Positions 11,921-21,533 of a stretch of 59,427 nt of DNA are shown here, piece after piece. The stretch is from contig NZ_FWFF01000004.1 of the NCBI RefSeq assembly GCF_900163715.1, positions 1-59,427 on the forward strand, in the 5' to 3' direction. The translations under genes and the position numbers were made by a program. This DNA is from Brevibacterium yomogidense (GTDB lineage: Bacteria; Actinomycetota; Actinomycetes; Actinomycetales; Brevibacteriaceae). The stretch's first letter is position 1, and every line of letters begins with the position of its first letter. The notes under the pieces were generated by a model, which saw only the letters and a program-made list of their open reading frames with translations, was not told the origin of the DNA and made no database searches.

Positions 11921-11936
11921 CCACTAGATGTTGTGT
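11921..11936 (-). promoter_or_regulatory. NrdR box 1 upstream of nrdH
   Basis: Read on the minus strand it is ACACAACATCTAGTGG, matching the NrdR consensus ACACTATATATAGTGT at 12 of 16 positions. It starts exactly 31 bp (three helical turns) from box 2, the usual NrdR arrangement. It lies 66 bp upstream of the nrdH start, around the expected promoter. Confidence 0.8.
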
Positions 11937-11951
11937 TCATGGACAACGGTA

Positions 11952-11967
11952 CCCCCATATGGTGTGT
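11952..11967 (-). promoter_or_regulatory. NrdR box 2 upstream of nrdH
   Basis: Minus-strand sequence ACACACCATATGGGGG keeps the ACAC half and the TAT centre (10 of 16 consensus positions). It is weaker than box 1, but the 31-bp phasing supports it. NrdR would repress nrdHIEF when dATP is high. Confidence 0.7.
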
Positions 11968-12371
11968 TACACCAGTGTGGTTCGACCGCTCTCCGCGTGT
12001 CGTGCACAGGGGGTGCACACACCCGATCCGACTTCTCCACAGGGTGTGAACAACAGCCGTGTGGTTCGCCTTCCCGCCCCTCGCGCGGGATGCGGAGTCC
12101 GACGGGGTTCCGGAGAGCACCTCGCGTCCCCATGTCGTCCCCAACCGGAGCCTGCGGATCCACACCAGAAGATTTTCCGCCGATGGGTCGCAGCTCACCG
12201 ATGGACGGTGTCCGACCCCACTGTTCCGGAACCGCCACACCGGAGTGAGCGCGGTGTCAGCGGGCACCGATACCGTGGTGTGCAGCGACCACGGGACCGC
12301 ACCGGCCCCTGCAGCGCGGGGCCCGCACCGCACGGGGCTCCACCGCTCGGCCCCACACCGGAGGAGACAGC
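11968..12371. other. 404-bp intergenic region between nrd and moxR operons
   Basis: No gene is supported. It must contain the moxR-operon promoter and upstream nrd control DNA. I see a direct repeat GTGTGGTTCG (about 11976 and 12059), small palindromes (GTGTTACAC near 11964, GTGCAC repeats near 12001) and no convincing -35/-10 pair for moxR. Confidence 0.4.
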
Positions 12372-13367
12372 ATGACAGCGCACCAGCCGTCGACGGCGAA
12401 CACCCGTGAGATCACGTCTGCGGCAGAGGTCCTGGCACGCGTCCAGGGGTATGTGGACACGTTCGTCGTCGGACAGCAGCGGCTGCGCGAATCGCTGCTC
12501 ATCGGCCTCCTCACGGAGGGCCACCTCCTGCTGGAGAGCGTTCCGGGCCTCGCGAAGACCACTGCGGCCTCCGCGCTCGCCGGCGCCGTGTCCTCGTCCT
12601 TCGCCCGGATCCAGTGCACCCCGGACCTGCTGCCCAGCGACATCATCGGCACCCAGGTCTACAACGCGTCGACGGGCGCATTCGACACCAGGCTGGGGCC
12701 CGTGCACGCGCACATCATCCTGCTCGACGAGATCAACAGGTCGAGCGCGAAGACCCAGTCGGCGATGCTCGAGGCCATGCAGGAGCGGCAGACCACGATC
12801 GGCGGCAAGCGGTTCGACCTGCCCAACCCCTTCCTCGTGATGGCGACGCAGAACCCGATCGAGCAGGAGGGCACGTACCCCCTCCCGGAGGCGCAGCTGG
12901 ACCGCTTCATGCTCAAGGACGTGCTCGCCTACCCCACCCCGGACGAGGAGCTGGAGATCCTGCGCCGTCTGGACGACGGCGTCTTCGAATCGCACCCGGA
13001 ACCGGCCTGCACCGTCGAAGAGCTGCGTGCCATGCAGCAGTCGGCGAGCAAGATCTACATCGACCCCGCCATCAGCCGCTACATCGTCGAGCTCGTCTGG
13101 GCGACCCGCGCGGCGGACCGCGTGATCGGTCCGCGGGGAGCGTTCGTCGAAGCCGGCGCCTCACCGCGCGCCTCGATCGCCTTCACCCGCGCCTCCCGCG
13201 CCCTCGCGCTGATCCGCGGCCGCAACTACGTCATCCCGGAAGACGTGAAGGACCTCGCCCAGCGGATCCTCGGCCATCGGATCGCCCTGACGTTCGAGGG
13301 CATCGCGGAGGGCATCACCACGACCCAGCTCGTGACGGAGATCCTCAACCGCGTGAGGACTCCCTGA
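12372..13367 (+). CDS. MoxR-family AAA+ ATPase
   Basis: A 331-residue AAA+ chaperone-type ATPase. Walker A is VPGLAKTT (about residues 57-64, the GxAKT variant usual in MoxR), Walker B is IILLDEINR, and sensor 1 follows at MATQNPIEQEGTYPLPEAQLDRF. RBS GGAGGAGAC precedes the ATG. It is the first gene of a tight six-gene operon with DUF58 and VWA proteins. MoxR ATPases are thought to help assemble or insert cofactors into VWA-domain or envelope protein complexes. The target here is not known. Confidence 0.93.
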   Translation: MTAHQPSTANTREITSAAEVLARVQGYVDTFVVGQQRLRESLLIGLLTEGHLLLESVPGLAKTTAASALAGAVSSSFARIQCTPDLLPSDIIGTQVYNASTGAFDTRLGPVHAHIILLDEINRSSAKTQSAMLEAMQERQTTIGGKRFDLPNPFLVMATQNPIEQEGTYPLPEAQLDRFMLKDVLAYPTPDEELEILRRLDDGVFESHPEPACTVEELRAMQQSASKIYIDPAISRYIVELVWATRAADRVIGPRGAFVEAGASPRASIAFTRASRALALIRGRNYVIPEDVKDLAQRILGHRIALTFEGIAEGITTTQLVTEILNRVRTP

Positions 13368-14284
13368 TGACGGCCCTCCTCACACGCATCCGCGCACGGC
13401 TCACCCTCCACACGCACAGGCGCGTGGCGAGCCTGCTCGACGGCGGCTGGGCGTCGCTGTTCCACGGGCAGTCGCTCGACTTCGACGACCTGCGCGAATA
13501 CGTCGACGGCGACGAGATCCGCGACATCGATTGGAAGGCGTCCGCACGCCACCCCGTCCCCCTCGTGAAGCGGTACACGGATCACCGGCGCCTGCGCCTC
13601 GCGCTCGTCGTCGCGACCGGTCGGTCGATGGACGCGACCGCCGCCGGCGGCGAATCGAAGCGCGACCTCGCGATCCTGCTGGCGGGCATGGCGGGATGGT
13701 TCGCCGTGCGCGGCGGTGACGAGGTCTGCATGGCCGCGAACGACGGGCACCGCGTGCACCTGACCCGACCGGAATCGAGCGAAGCGGGCCTGGAGCATCT
13801 GCTGCGCCGGATCCTCGCGCGCCGCGGGACCCACGACGACTCCACCGCCCTCGACCTCCTGGACTGGCTGAGCACGCGCCTGCGCCGCCGCCACCTCGTC
13901 ATCGTCATCAGCGACGAGATCGACCTCACCGATGCCCACCTGCGCCTCCTGCGCAAGATGTCGGCGCACCACGAGGTCCTCTGGCTCACAGTGCTCGAGG
14001 CCGACCCCCTCGCACTGGCTGCGGCCGACGACACCCCCTTCGACATCGGGGCGACGGTGGCGGGGGCAGCCGCCGGCACCGTGCGCTCCGGCTCCACCGT
14101 CCCCTCCCTGCTGGCTGCCGATCCCCGCGTCGCTGAGGCGTACCGCGCGGCGGAATCCGCCCGCCGGGACAGCACGGCGCGAGTCCTGCGCGCAGCGGGC
14201 ATCGTGCAGGAGAGGGTCGGCGCATCGGCGCAGGCCCTGCCCGCCTTCCACCGCGCAGCGGAGAGGCACCGTCGTGCCCGGTGA
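13367..14284 (+). CDS. DUF58 domain protein
   Basis: 305 residues. The DUF58 core motif DDLREYVDGDEIRDIDWKA sits near residues 40-58, followed by a VWA-like Rossmann domain (LALVVATGRSMD, then LVIVISDEIDLTD). Unlike many DUF58 proteins it has no N-terminal membrane segments, so it is probably cytosolic. It overlaps moxR by one base (TGATG). It is the usual MoxR partner, with function poorly known even in studied organisms. Confidence 0.9.
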   Translation: MTALLTRIRARLTLHTHRRVASLLDGGWASLFHGQSLDFDDLREYVDGDEIRDIDWKASARHPVPLVKRYTDHRRLRLALVVATGRSMDATAAGGESKRDLAILLAGMAGWFAVRGGDEVCMAANDGHRVHLTRPESSEAGLEHLLRRILARRGTHDDSTALDLLDWLSTRLRRRHLVIVISDEIDLTDAHLRLLRKMSAHHEVLWLTVLEADPLALAAADDTPFDIGATVAGAAAGTVRSGSTVPSLLAADPRVAEAYRAAESARRDSTARVLRAAGIVQERVGASAQALPAFHRAAERHRRAR

Positions 14285-14717
14285 GCTGATACCCCCTCTC
14301 GGTGCCTCCGACTTCTGGATCGCGGCCGCGGTCTTCGGAGTCCTCCTCGCCGTCCTCGTCGGCTTCCTCCCGCTCATCGGACGTCTGCGCGGCCACGCGA
14401 CGGGCCCTCGTTCGGTGCCGGTGCATGTCCGCAGCCGCTACGCCGCACTCATCGACGCGATCGAAGAGCGCTACGCGAGCGGCGACCTCACGACCAGGAC
14501 GACGGCTCAGGAGCTCAGCGCACTGCTGCGCGACTTCGCCTCGGAGGCGTGGGGCGCCTCGGCGAAGCACATGACGCAGCGTGAGATGCGAGAGGCCGGC
14601 ATCGCTCCCCTCGCCGATGCCGTCTCCCGTCTCTACACCGCGGAGTTCGAGCGCGATGTGCCGGAGACGGCCGCGGAAGAGCTGCGCGTGGCCCGGGAGG
14701 TGATCACCCGATGGTGA
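14274..14717 (+). CDS. small membrane protein of the MoxR-VWA operon
   Basis: 147 residues, starting at GTG 14274 behind GGAGAGG and overlapping the DUF58 stop by 11 nt. One membrane helix (about residues 14-34, FWIAAAVFGVLLAVLVGFL) is followed by a helical cytosolic domain rich in Arg and Glu. It holds the position of BatD/DUF4381-like genes in related operons. I can only say it is a probable single-pass scaffold. Confidence 0.75.
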   Translation: MPGELIPPLGASDFWIAAAVFGVLLAVLVGFLPLIGRLRGHATGPRSVPVHVRSRYAALIDAIEERYASGDLTTRTTAQELSALLRDFASEAWGASAKHMTQREMREAGIAPLADAVSRLYTAEFERDVPETAAEELRVAREVITRW

Positions 14718-15691
14718 CGACCCCCATGCTCTGGCTGGCGATCGTCCTGGGCGTCGCCGGGCTCATCGCTCTGGGAATCGCCTTCGCGCTCCCCTCCCGC
14801 AGCCGAGGCCGCACCCCGGTCGCCTTCCTCTCCCGCCTCACAGCCCTGCCGGAGTACGTGCGGGCGCGCCGCCGCCTGCTGCTGGGGGGCCTCGCGGGAC
14901 TCGCGATCGTCGCTCTCACCGCGGTCTTCGCCCTGGCGGGCGTCGCCCGGCCGACGACGATGGAGACCATCAGCCCCAAGCGCCACCTGCGCGACGTGAT
15001 GCTCTGCCTCGATGTGTCCGGGTCGATGGTCGGCTATGACGCGGAGATCATCGAGTCGTACATCGACATGGTCGACTCGTTCGACGGCGAGCGCATCGGC
15101 ATGACGATCTTCAACGCGACCGCCGTGACCGTCTTCCCCCTCACGGACGACTACGACATGGCCAAGTCGTTCCTCGAGGACGCGCATGAGGGCTTCTCGT
15201 CGTACGGCACCGACGGCCTGGACTTCATCACCCCGACCCAGCCGGACAACGTGCCGGGATCCTCCCTGATCGGCGATGGCGTGGTGAACTGCGTCGAGGC
15301 CTTCGACCGGAAGGAGGAGGAGCGCTCCCGCTCGATGATCCTCGCCACCGACAACGAACTGGCGGGCGATCCGCTCTTCACCCTGTCGGAGGCCTCCGAC
15401 CATGCGCTCGAGACCGATGTCCGCATCTACGCGCTCGCACCGTCGCGCTACTTCTTCCCCCTCAACCTCGAAGAGCTGGAGGGCGCGGCGGAGGCGACGG
15501 ACGGCGAGTTCCACTCGATGTCCGACGAACGCGCCGTCGACCGGATCGTCACCTCGGTCCAGGAGACGGAGGCCAGGCTGACGGACGGACGTCTCGTCAC
15601 GCTGTTCCACGACAAGCCGGTGGTCCCGCTCGTGGGCAGCGGGCTGGGGATCATCGCACTGCTGCTCCTGGCATGGAGGATGCGCCTGTGA
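14711..15691 (+). CDS. VWA-domain membrane protein (BatA-like)
   Basis: 326 residues. Two N-terminal membrane helices and one at the C-terminus flank a von Willebrand A domain. The MIDAS metal site DVSGSMVG is near residue 100 and a later Thr/Asp region (LATDNE) completes it. The helix-VWA-helix layout is that of BatA. Its ATG lies inside the end of the previous gene (ATGGTGA overlap). Confidence 0.88.
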   Translation: MVTTPMLWLAIVLGVAGLIALGIAFALPSRSRGRTPVAFLSRLTALPEYVRARRRLLLGGLAGLAIVALTAVFALAGVARPTTMETISPKRHLRDVMLCLDVSGSMVGYDAEIIESYIDMVDSFDGERIGMTIFNATAVTVFPLTDDYDMAKSFLEDAHEGFSSYGTDGLDFITPTQPDNVPGSSLIGDGVVNCVEAFDRKEEERSRSMILATDNELAGDPLFTLSEASDHALETDVRIYALAPSRYFFPLNLEELEGAAEATDGEFHSMSDERAVDRIVTSVQETEARLTDGRLVTLFHDKPVVPLVGSGLGIIALLLLAWRMRL

Positions 15692-16695
15692 ACGACCTCG
15701 TCTTCAATCCGCTCCTGCCGTGGCCCGTGCTCGTCGCGATCGCCCTCGTCCTGGTCGCCGGCTGCGTCGTCCTCGCCGTGCGCACAGCCGGACGGCGGAC
15801 CCAGTGGGTCCTGCGTGCGGCCGCGGTCGTCGTGCTGGCCCTCGCGTTCAGCCGTCCCGGCGTCCCGGTCACCGCTGTCACGGAGCGCAGCGAGGCGGCT
15901 CTCGATGTCTTCGTCGTCGTCGACGTCACCGCGTCGATGGTGGCCGAGGACTGGGACGGGGACGCTCCGCGCCTCGACGGCGTCGAAGAGGATGTCTCGG
16001 AGCTCATGGAGCAGGCGCCGGAGGCCCGCTACTCCCTCATCACCTTCGCTGCGACCAGCCAGACCGTCCTGCCGCTGACGACGGACGACACCGCCATGCG
16101 CTCCGCGCTCGACGTGCTGCGCCCCGAAGTGACGCTGTACTCCTCCGGCAGCTCGATCACGTCAGCGCGGGACCACCTCGTCGAGCGCCTGGAGAAGGCC
16201 GCCGAGGACCGTCCGGACAGCGCACGCCTCGTGTTCTACCTGGGGGACGGCGAACAGACGTCCGGCGACGAGCCCGCGCCGATGGACGGGGTCGCCGACC
16301 TCGTCGACGGCGGTGCCGTCTGGGGCTACGGGACGTCGGGCGGAGGACGCATGCAGGAGACCCGGGGGTACTGGAACGACGAGGAGACGGAGTACATCAC
16401 GGACCCGTCGACGAATGCGCCCGCCGTCTCGACCATCGACGAGGGGAACCTCCAGGGCATTGCGGACGATATGGGCGTCGAGTACGAGCACCGCACCGCG
16501 GGTGACGCCGTCTCCTACGAGTTCCCCGATGTCGACCGGATCGTCCAGGAGAAGGAGGACACGACCCAGGCCGTCTCCGAGTTCACCTGGATCCTCTTCA
16601 TCCCGCTCGTGGCCTGGCTCGCGGTGGAGGGCGTCTTCGTCGCGCGACGGATCCGGGGCCTGGGCCTGCTCTCCGGATCGAGGCGGTCGACATGA
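15688..16695 (+). CDS. VWA-domain membrane protein (BatB-like)
   Basis: 335 residues with two N-terminal helices, a VWA domain and a C-terminal helix (FTWILFIPLVAWLAVEGVF). The MIDAS sequence is DVTASMVAED, where the usual DxSxS has Thr in place of the first Ser; DGEQTSG supplies the later part. GTG 15688 is preferred over ATG 15673 because GGAGG is 8 nt before it and it overlaps the previous stop (GTGA). It is a paralogue of the previous gene, as in batA/batB pairs. Confidence 0.85.
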   Translation: MNDLVFNPLLPWPVLVAIALVLVAGCVVLAVRTAGRRTQWVLRAAAVVVLALAFSRPGVPVTAVTERSEAALDVFVVVDVTASMVAEDWDGDAPRLDGVEEDVSELMEQAPEARYSLITFAATSQTVLPLTTDDTAMRSALDVLRPEVTLYSSGSSITSARDHLVERLEKAAEDRPDSARLVFYLGDGEQTSGDEPAPMDGVADLVDGGAVWGYGTSGGGRMQETRGYWNDEETEYITDPSTNAPAVSTIDEGNLQGIADDMGVEYEHRTAGDAVSYEFPDVDRIVQEKEDTTQAVSEFTWILFIPLVAWLAVEGVFVARRIRGLGLLSGSRRST

Positions 16696-17525
16696 GCGCT
16701 CAGACCGATGCACCGCAGACCCGGCACCGAAGCTCCCGCGGCAGACTCATCGCCGCAGGCGCGGTCATCCTCGTCCTGCTGGCGGTCGCCGCGTGGTCGG
16801 GGCTCACCCACTGGCAGCTGGCGCGGGCGAGCGCGCAGTTCGAATCGGGCGACTACACCGCCGCGCAGGAGTCCGCGGATCGGTTCCTCGACATGAGCCC
16901 CTTCGAGCGCCACAAGGGCCACTTCGCGGCCGGCACCGCGCTCGCGGGCGACGGAGCGCTCGACGAGGCGGAGGCGGAGCTGGAGACAGCACTGTCCACC
17001 GCTCCCGCACGCGACGAGTGCGCGGTCCGGGTCAACCTCGCGCTCGTGCAGGAGGGGCAGGCCGACGCGTTCCGCGATGCCGACGACGTCGATGCGGCCA
17101 ACGACCGCTACGACGCGGCGCGCACGACGCTCAGGGAGGCTCCCGAGGAATGCCGCCCCGACGGCTCAGGACAGGATGAGGAGATGGATTCCCAGGAGCA
17201 GCGGGTCGACGAATCGCAGGAGGAGATGAACAACCCCTCCTCCGGCGGCGAGGGCGGTGAGGAGGGCACCGACGGCGACGACGGGTCGGACGGCGGCGAC
17301 TCCGAGGACGGAGACGGCGGCGACAGCGACTCAGCCGGCAGCGGCGGCGGTGAGGAGTCCCAGGACGGTTCGGGCGGAGACACGTCCGGCGAGGAGTCCG
17401 GGGAGAGCGACGAGCGCATGGAGGAGCTCGAGAAGCGCCGCCAGGAGTCGGAGGAGCGCCACTCGCAGACGAATGAGGGCGGCACCGGATCGGGGGTGCG
17501 GGAACCCGGTTCGAAACCGTGGTGA
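16692..17525 (+). CDS. membrane-anchored TPR-like protein with acidic low-complexity tail (BatC/E-like)
   Basis: 277 residues. A helix (about 19-36, LIAAGAVILVLLAVAAW) is followed by two or three TPR-like helical repeats (to about residue 150). A tail of about 110 residues made mainly of Gly, Ser, Asp and Glu comes next. The TPR part probably mediates protein contacts on the outer face. It overlaps the preceding gene by ATGA and is the last gene of the operon. Confidence 0.8.
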   Translation: MSAQTDAPQTRHRSSRGRLIAAGAVILVLLAVAAWSGLTHWQLARASAQFESGDYTAAQESADRFLDMSPFERHKGHFAAGTALAGDGALDEAEAELETALSTAPARDECAVRVNLALVQEGQADAFRDADDVDAANDRYDAARTTLREAPEECRPDGSGQDEEMDSQEQRVDESQEEMNNPSSGGEGGEEGTDGDDGSDGGDSEDGDGGDSDSAGSGGGEESQDGSGGDTSGEESGESDERMEELEKRRQESEERHSQTNEGGTGSGVREPGSKPW

Positions 17526-17548
17526 GTGTCCGTCACGTATGACAGCAT

Positions 17549-18652
17549 GTGCGCATGGTCACAGACGATCCGATCCGGCTGCGCGCCGAACTGCAGACGT
17601 TCCCTCCGTACATCCCCGGGCGTGCGCCCGCCGACGTCGCCGGTCTCACCCCGTTCCGCCTGTCGTCGAACGAGAACCATCTCGATCCCCTCCCCGCGGT
17701 CCTCGAGCAGCTCGCCCGGCCGGGTTCCGGGCCCACCCGGTATCCGGATGACGCGGCCGTCGCACTGCGCCGCAGGATCGGCGAGGTGTTCGGGGTCTCG
17801 CCCGAACGGACGATCGTGACGACGGGGGCCTCGGAGCTCCTCGTCGCGGTCACGCAGATCACGTCGGACAATCGGACCGAGGCCATCTACCCGTGGCCGT
17901 CCTTCGAGATGTACCCGCAGGTGACCGGACTCGCCGGAGCGAAGCGCCACGCCGTGGACCTGCTGCCGGACGGTCGCCATGACCTCACGGCGATGGCCGA
18001 CGCCGTCACGGATTCCACCGGCCTCGTGTTCCTCTGCTCCCCCAACAACCCCACGGGGCCCGTCCTCACGCACGCGGAGCTCACGGCCTTCCTCGCGCGC
18101 GTCCCGCCGCACGTCGTCGTCGCGCTCGACGAGGCGTACTGGGAGTTCGCGACCGACCCTGACGCCGCCCGCGGCCTCGAGCTGCTGGACTCCCACCCGA
18201 ACCTCGTCCTCATGCGGACGTTCTCCAAGGCGCACGGGCTCGCCGGGATGCGCGTGGGATACGCGATCGCGCACGAATCGGTCATCGCAGGGCTCCTCAA
18301 GGCCGTCATACCATTCGGTGTGACGGAGGTCAGCCAGGCGGCCGCGCTCGTCTCCCTGGACCAGCACGACGAGGTGCTCGCCCGTGCCCGAGAGATCGCC
18401 GCCCAGCGCGATGCGTTCGCGGACGCACTCCGCGCCCAGGGGTGGAGCGTCCCGCAGGCGCAGGGCAACTTCGTGTGGCTCCCCCTGGGCGAGTGGTCCG
18501 ACGCGTTCGAGATCGCGGCGAGCCGACAGGCGCTCGCCGTCCGCAACCTCGGCGCAGGTGTCCGCATCAGCGTCGGCCCGCAGGAGGCGCTCGACCGCGT
18601 CCTCGACGTGACCGCCGCCTTCCTGGAGGAGCACCCCGACCTCCCGCTCTGA
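17549..18652 (+). CDS. class I/II PLP aminotransferase, HisC/Pat-like
   Basis: 367 residues, fold type I. The PLP lysine is in TFSKAHGLAGMRVGYA (about residue 227), SPNNPTGP and ALDEAYWEF are the usual cofactor-binding motifs, and the C-terminal Arg region is VRISVGP. It resembles histidinol-phosphate or aromatic aminotransferases. The neighbouring ureohydrolase and 2-oxoacid decarboxylase make an arginine (guanidino acid) transaminase also possible. No Shine-Dalgarno precedes GTG 17549 or ATG 17555. A TATGAC -10-like hexamer (17538-17543) suggests a leaderless mRNA. Confidence 0.85.
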   Translation: MRMVTDDPIRLRAELQTFPPYIPGRAPADVAGLTPFRLSSNENHLDPLPAVLEQLARPGSGPTRYPDDAAVALRRRIGEVFGVSPERTIVTTGASELLVAVTQITSDNRTEAIYPWPSFEMYPQVTGLAGAKRHAVDLLPDGRHDLTAMADAVTDSTGLVFLCSPNNPTGPVLTHAELTAFLARVPPHVVVALDEAYWEFATDPDAARGLELLDSHPNLVLMRTFSKAHGLAGMRVGYAIAHESVIAGLLKAVIPFGVTEVSQAAALVSLDQHDEVLARAREIAAQRDAFADALRAQGWSVPQAQGNFVWLPLGEWSDAFEIAASRQALAVRNLGAGVRISVGPQEALDRVLDVTAAFLEEHPDLPL

Positions 18653-18721
18653 CCGCCGAGCGCTGACCCTCTCCACCCCGCATCGATCCACTCACAGAAT
18701 CGTCCACCCACAAGGAGGACC

Positions 18722-19750
18722 ATGTCCGACGAGCAGCCCCTGGGCCCCGCCGACTACAGTGCCACCCCGCGCTTCGCAGGACCGCCGACCTTCGGCCTCC
18801 TCCCCCGCCTCGACGAGGTCGAAGCGGCGCGTCCGGACGCGGACATCGACGTGAAGATCCTCGGAGTCCCGTTCGATGCGGGTGTGAGCTACCGTCCCGG
18901 AGCCCGGTTCGGCCCCGACCACATCCGGACCTCGTCGAAGCTCCTGCGGCCCTACAACCAGGCCGTCGACGTCCGCCCCTTCCACGCCCAGCAGGTCGCG
19001 GACTGCGGCAACCTGGGGGTGAACCCCTTCGACATCGAAGCCGCGATCACCGACGTCGAGCAGAACGCGGACGCGATGCGCGCCGACGGCGCGAAGCTGC
19101 TGACCCTGGGAGGCGACCACACGCTGGCGCTGCCGAACATCCGCTCCGTGCACCGGACCCACGGCCCGATCGCCGTGCTGCACTTCGACGCCCACCTCGA
19201 CACGTGGGACACGTACATGGGAGCGCCGTACACGCACGGCACCCCGTTCCGCCGGGCGAGCGAGGAGGGCCTCCTCGACCTCAAGCGCTGCCTCCACGTG
19301 GGCATCAGGGGCCCGCTCTACGGCGAGGAGGACCTCGAGTCCGACAGCGTGCTGGGGTTCCAGGTGATCCGGTCGGATGACTTCGAGTTCCAGCCGCTGT
19401 CCCGGATCGTCGAGCGGATGCGGACACGACTGGGCGACGCACCCGTCTACCTGTCCATCGACATCGACGTGCTGGACCCCGCGGCGGCACCCGGCACCGG
19501 CACACCGGAGACCGGCGGCCTCACGAACCGCGAGCTCCTCAACGCGGTCCGCGGACTGGCGGGCCTCAACGTGGTGGGCGCGGAGATCGTCGAAGTTGCG
19601 CCCGCATACGACCACGCAGAGGTCACGGGCCTCGCCGCCGCTCAGCTGGGCTTTGAGATCCTGTCACTGTGGGCCGGTGCGAAGCAGGGGCGGACCGCGG
19701 TCGGCGGCCCCGTCGCGGAGCATCTGCGCTCGGAAGGAGACGCGCGATGA
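18722..19750 (+). CDS. agmatinase/guanidinobutyrase-type ureohydrolase
   Basis: 342 residues of the arginase/agmatinase family, binuclear Mn2+. Metal ligands are in GGDHT (about 130), DAHLD (about 156) and SIDIDVLDP (about 246), all intact. It hydrolyses a guanidino group to urea: agmatine to putrescine, or 4-guanidinobutyrate to GABA. Strong RBS AAGGAGGA. It overlaps by ATGA a TPP-dependent decarboxylase gene that resembles 2-ketoarginine decarboxylase. That favours guanidinobutyrate or a similar acid over agmatine, but this is inference. Confidence 0.88.
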   Translation: MSDEQPLGPADYSATPRFAGPPTFGLLPRLDEVEAARPDADIDVKILGVPFDAGVSYRPGARFGPDHIRTSSKLLRPYNQAVDVRPFHAQQVADCGNLGVNPFDIEAAITDVEQNADAMRADGAKLLTLGGDHTLALPNIRSVHRTHGPIAVLHFDAHLDTWDTYMGAPYTHGTPFRRASEEGLLDLKRCLHVGIRGPLYGEEDLESDSVLGFQVIRSDDFEFQPLSRIVERMRTRLGDAPVYLSIDIDVLDPAAAPGTGTPETGGLTNRELLNAVRGLAGLNVVGAEIVEVAPAYDHAEVTGLAAAQLGFEILSLWAGAKQGRTAVGGPVAEHLRSEGDAR

Positions 19751-21456
19751 ACGACCAGGCTCCCGCTGCCGACCAGGCTCCCCAGACCGACGAGGCGCAC
19801 GCCAACGGCGGGCTCGCCGTCGTCGCGGCTCTGGCCGCGCACGGCGTCGACACGGTGTTCGGCATCCCCGGCACGCACAACCTCGAGTTCTACCGACACC
19901 TCGGCCGGTTCGGCATCCGCGCGATCACACCGCGCCACGAGCAGGGCGCCGGCTATGCCGCGGACGGCTACCACGTCGTGTCGGGACGTCCCGGCGTCGT
20001 CCTGACGACCTCGGGCCCGGGCCTCACCAACGTCATCACAGCCGCGGCGACCGCGTACGCGGAGTCGCGGCCCATGCTGATCCTGTCCCCCGGCGTGCCG
20101 ACGGGACTGGAGCGGGCCGACGTCGGCATGCTGCACGAGACGAAGGACTCCTCCGGCGCGCTCAGCCACCTGCTGGTCGCGGCGCACCGCACGCGGACGG
20201 CCGAGGGCGCTGCCCAGGCCGTCGCGGACGCCTTCGCGCTGTTCGCCGGTTCCCGTCCCGGTCCCGTCCACATCGAGGTCCCGCTGGACGTGCTCGAAGG
20301 CGGGTGGCACGGCACGACGGCCGCCCCCTGGCCCCCGCGGTCGCGTCCCCTCGACGAGGACGCCGTGGACACCGCCGCCGAGGCCCTCGCCGGCTCCGTC
20401 CACCCGCTCATCATCGCGGGCGGCGGGGCACGCGGAGCCTCCGCGCAGATCACGGCTCTCGCCGAGGCGCTGGACGCACCCGTCGCGACGACGGCGAACG
20501 GCAAGGGCATCCTCGACGAGACGCACCCTCTGGCGCTCGGCGCGAACGTCCGCTGGCCGTCGGTCCAGCAGGCGTCGCGGGATGCCGACGTGCTGCTGGT
20601 CGTGGGCACGGAGATCGCCGATTCGGACCTGTGGGGCGGCCTCATCGGCGTCCAGGAGCAGTCCGGCGCTGACGACAGCTCGCAGACGGTGATCCGCTGC
20701 GACATCGACCCGGACCAGCTGCACAAGAACCTCCGCGGCGACGTGCTCGTCCTGGGCGACGCGCACTCCTTCACGGACGGACTCCTCGCACGCCTCGGCA
20801 GTCGCACCGGCGTGGGAACCGGCAGCGGCGCAGACAGCCGGATCCCCGCAGGCAGCCGCGAAAACGGAGCGGACCGCGCCGCGGCTCTGCGACGGGAGGT
20901 CGCGCGCGAATTCGACGCGACTCAGATCGGCGCCCGGGTCACAGCACTCGTGCAGGAGGCCGCGGGCCACGACGTCATCGTCTCCGGCGACTCCTCGCGC
21001 GTCACCTACGACGGGTCCGTCCACGCCCTCGTCGCCCGGACGCCGGATCAGCTGCTCTACATGCCCGGCTACGCGACGCTCGGTTACGGGATCCCCGCCG
21101 CGATCGGCGGTCGCCTCGCGGCACCCGATCGCCCTGTCGTGTGCATCGTGGGCGACGGCGCGGCGATGTTCGCGATCCAGGAGATCGTCACGGCGGTCGA
21201 ACTGGCGCTGCCGATCCCCTTCGTGATCGTCGACAACGGCGGGTACGAGGAGATCGAGCACCAGATGGTGGAGCGCGGCATCAGCCCCTTCGCCGTCCGC
21301 CTCCATCGGCCGGACTTCGCACTGCTGGGCGAGTCCATGGGCGCGCGCGGGAGCACGGTCGGGCTCACGGACCTCGACGAGCACCTGCCGGATGCGATCC
21401 GGGCCGCCCTCGCCGCGGATCGGCCGACCGTCGTCCACGTCCGCGTCGACGCCTGA
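19747..21456 (+). CDS. thiamine-pyrophosphate-dependent 2-oxoacid decarboxylase (AruI-like)
   Basis: 569 residues, acetolactate-synthase superfamily. The N-terminal domain has the cofactor-activating Glu in [13 protein letters not shown], and the C-terminal TPP motif runs from GDGAAMF to DNGGYEE. The [11 protein letters not shown] and GYEEI segments recall AruI (5-guanidino-2-oxopentanoate decarboxylase) more than biosynthetic IlvB. No small regulatory subunit gene follows, which argues against branched-chain amino-acid synthesis. Coupled by ATGA to the ureohydrolase. The substrate is inferred from context. Confidence 0.82.
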   Translation: MNDQAPAADQAPQTDEAHANGGLAVVAALAAHGVDTVFGIPGTHNLEFYRHLGRFGIRAITPRHEQGAGYAADGYHVVSGRPGVVLTTSGPGLTNVITAAATAYAESRPMLILSPGVPTGLERADVGMLHETKDSSGALSHLLVAAHRTRTAEGAAQAVADAFALFAGSRPGPVHIEVPLDVLEGGWHGTTAAPWPPRSRPLDEDAVDTAAEALAGSVHPLIIAGGGARGASAQITALAEALDAPVATTANGKGILDETHPLALGANVRWPSVQQASRDADVLLVVGTEIADSDLWGGLIGVQEQSGADDSSQTVIRCDIDPDQLHKNLRGDVLVLGDAHSFTDGLLARLGSRTGVGTGSGADSRIPAGSRENGADRAAALRREVAREFDATQIGARVTALVQEAAGHDVIVSGDSSRVTYDGSVHALVARTPDQLLYMPGYATLGYGIPAAIGGRLAAPDRPVVCIVGDGAAMFAIQEIVTAVELALPIPFVIVDNGGYEEIEHQMVERGISPFAVRLHRPDFALLGESMGARGSTVGLTDLDEHLPDAIRAALAADRPTVVHVRVDA

Positions 21457-21533
21457 TCCCCGTCCGGCCCGCCCTCCTCATCTGATACCTGACCGACCGG
21501 TACGCCGGTCCCGGAAGCGAACGGACTCCGAGC

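Noticed and set aside
12033..12041. DnaA-box-like TTCTCCACA upstream of nrdH
   Set aside because: One mismatch to TTATCCACA in a single copy; such 9-mers are expected by chance. No cluster that would suggest an origin.
19747..21456. Acetolactate synthase large subunit (ilvB)
   Set aside because: No small subunit or ilvC follows, and the neighbours (ureohydrolase, SSS carrier) and the HEQGAGY/GYEEI motifs fit a catabolic decarboxylase better.
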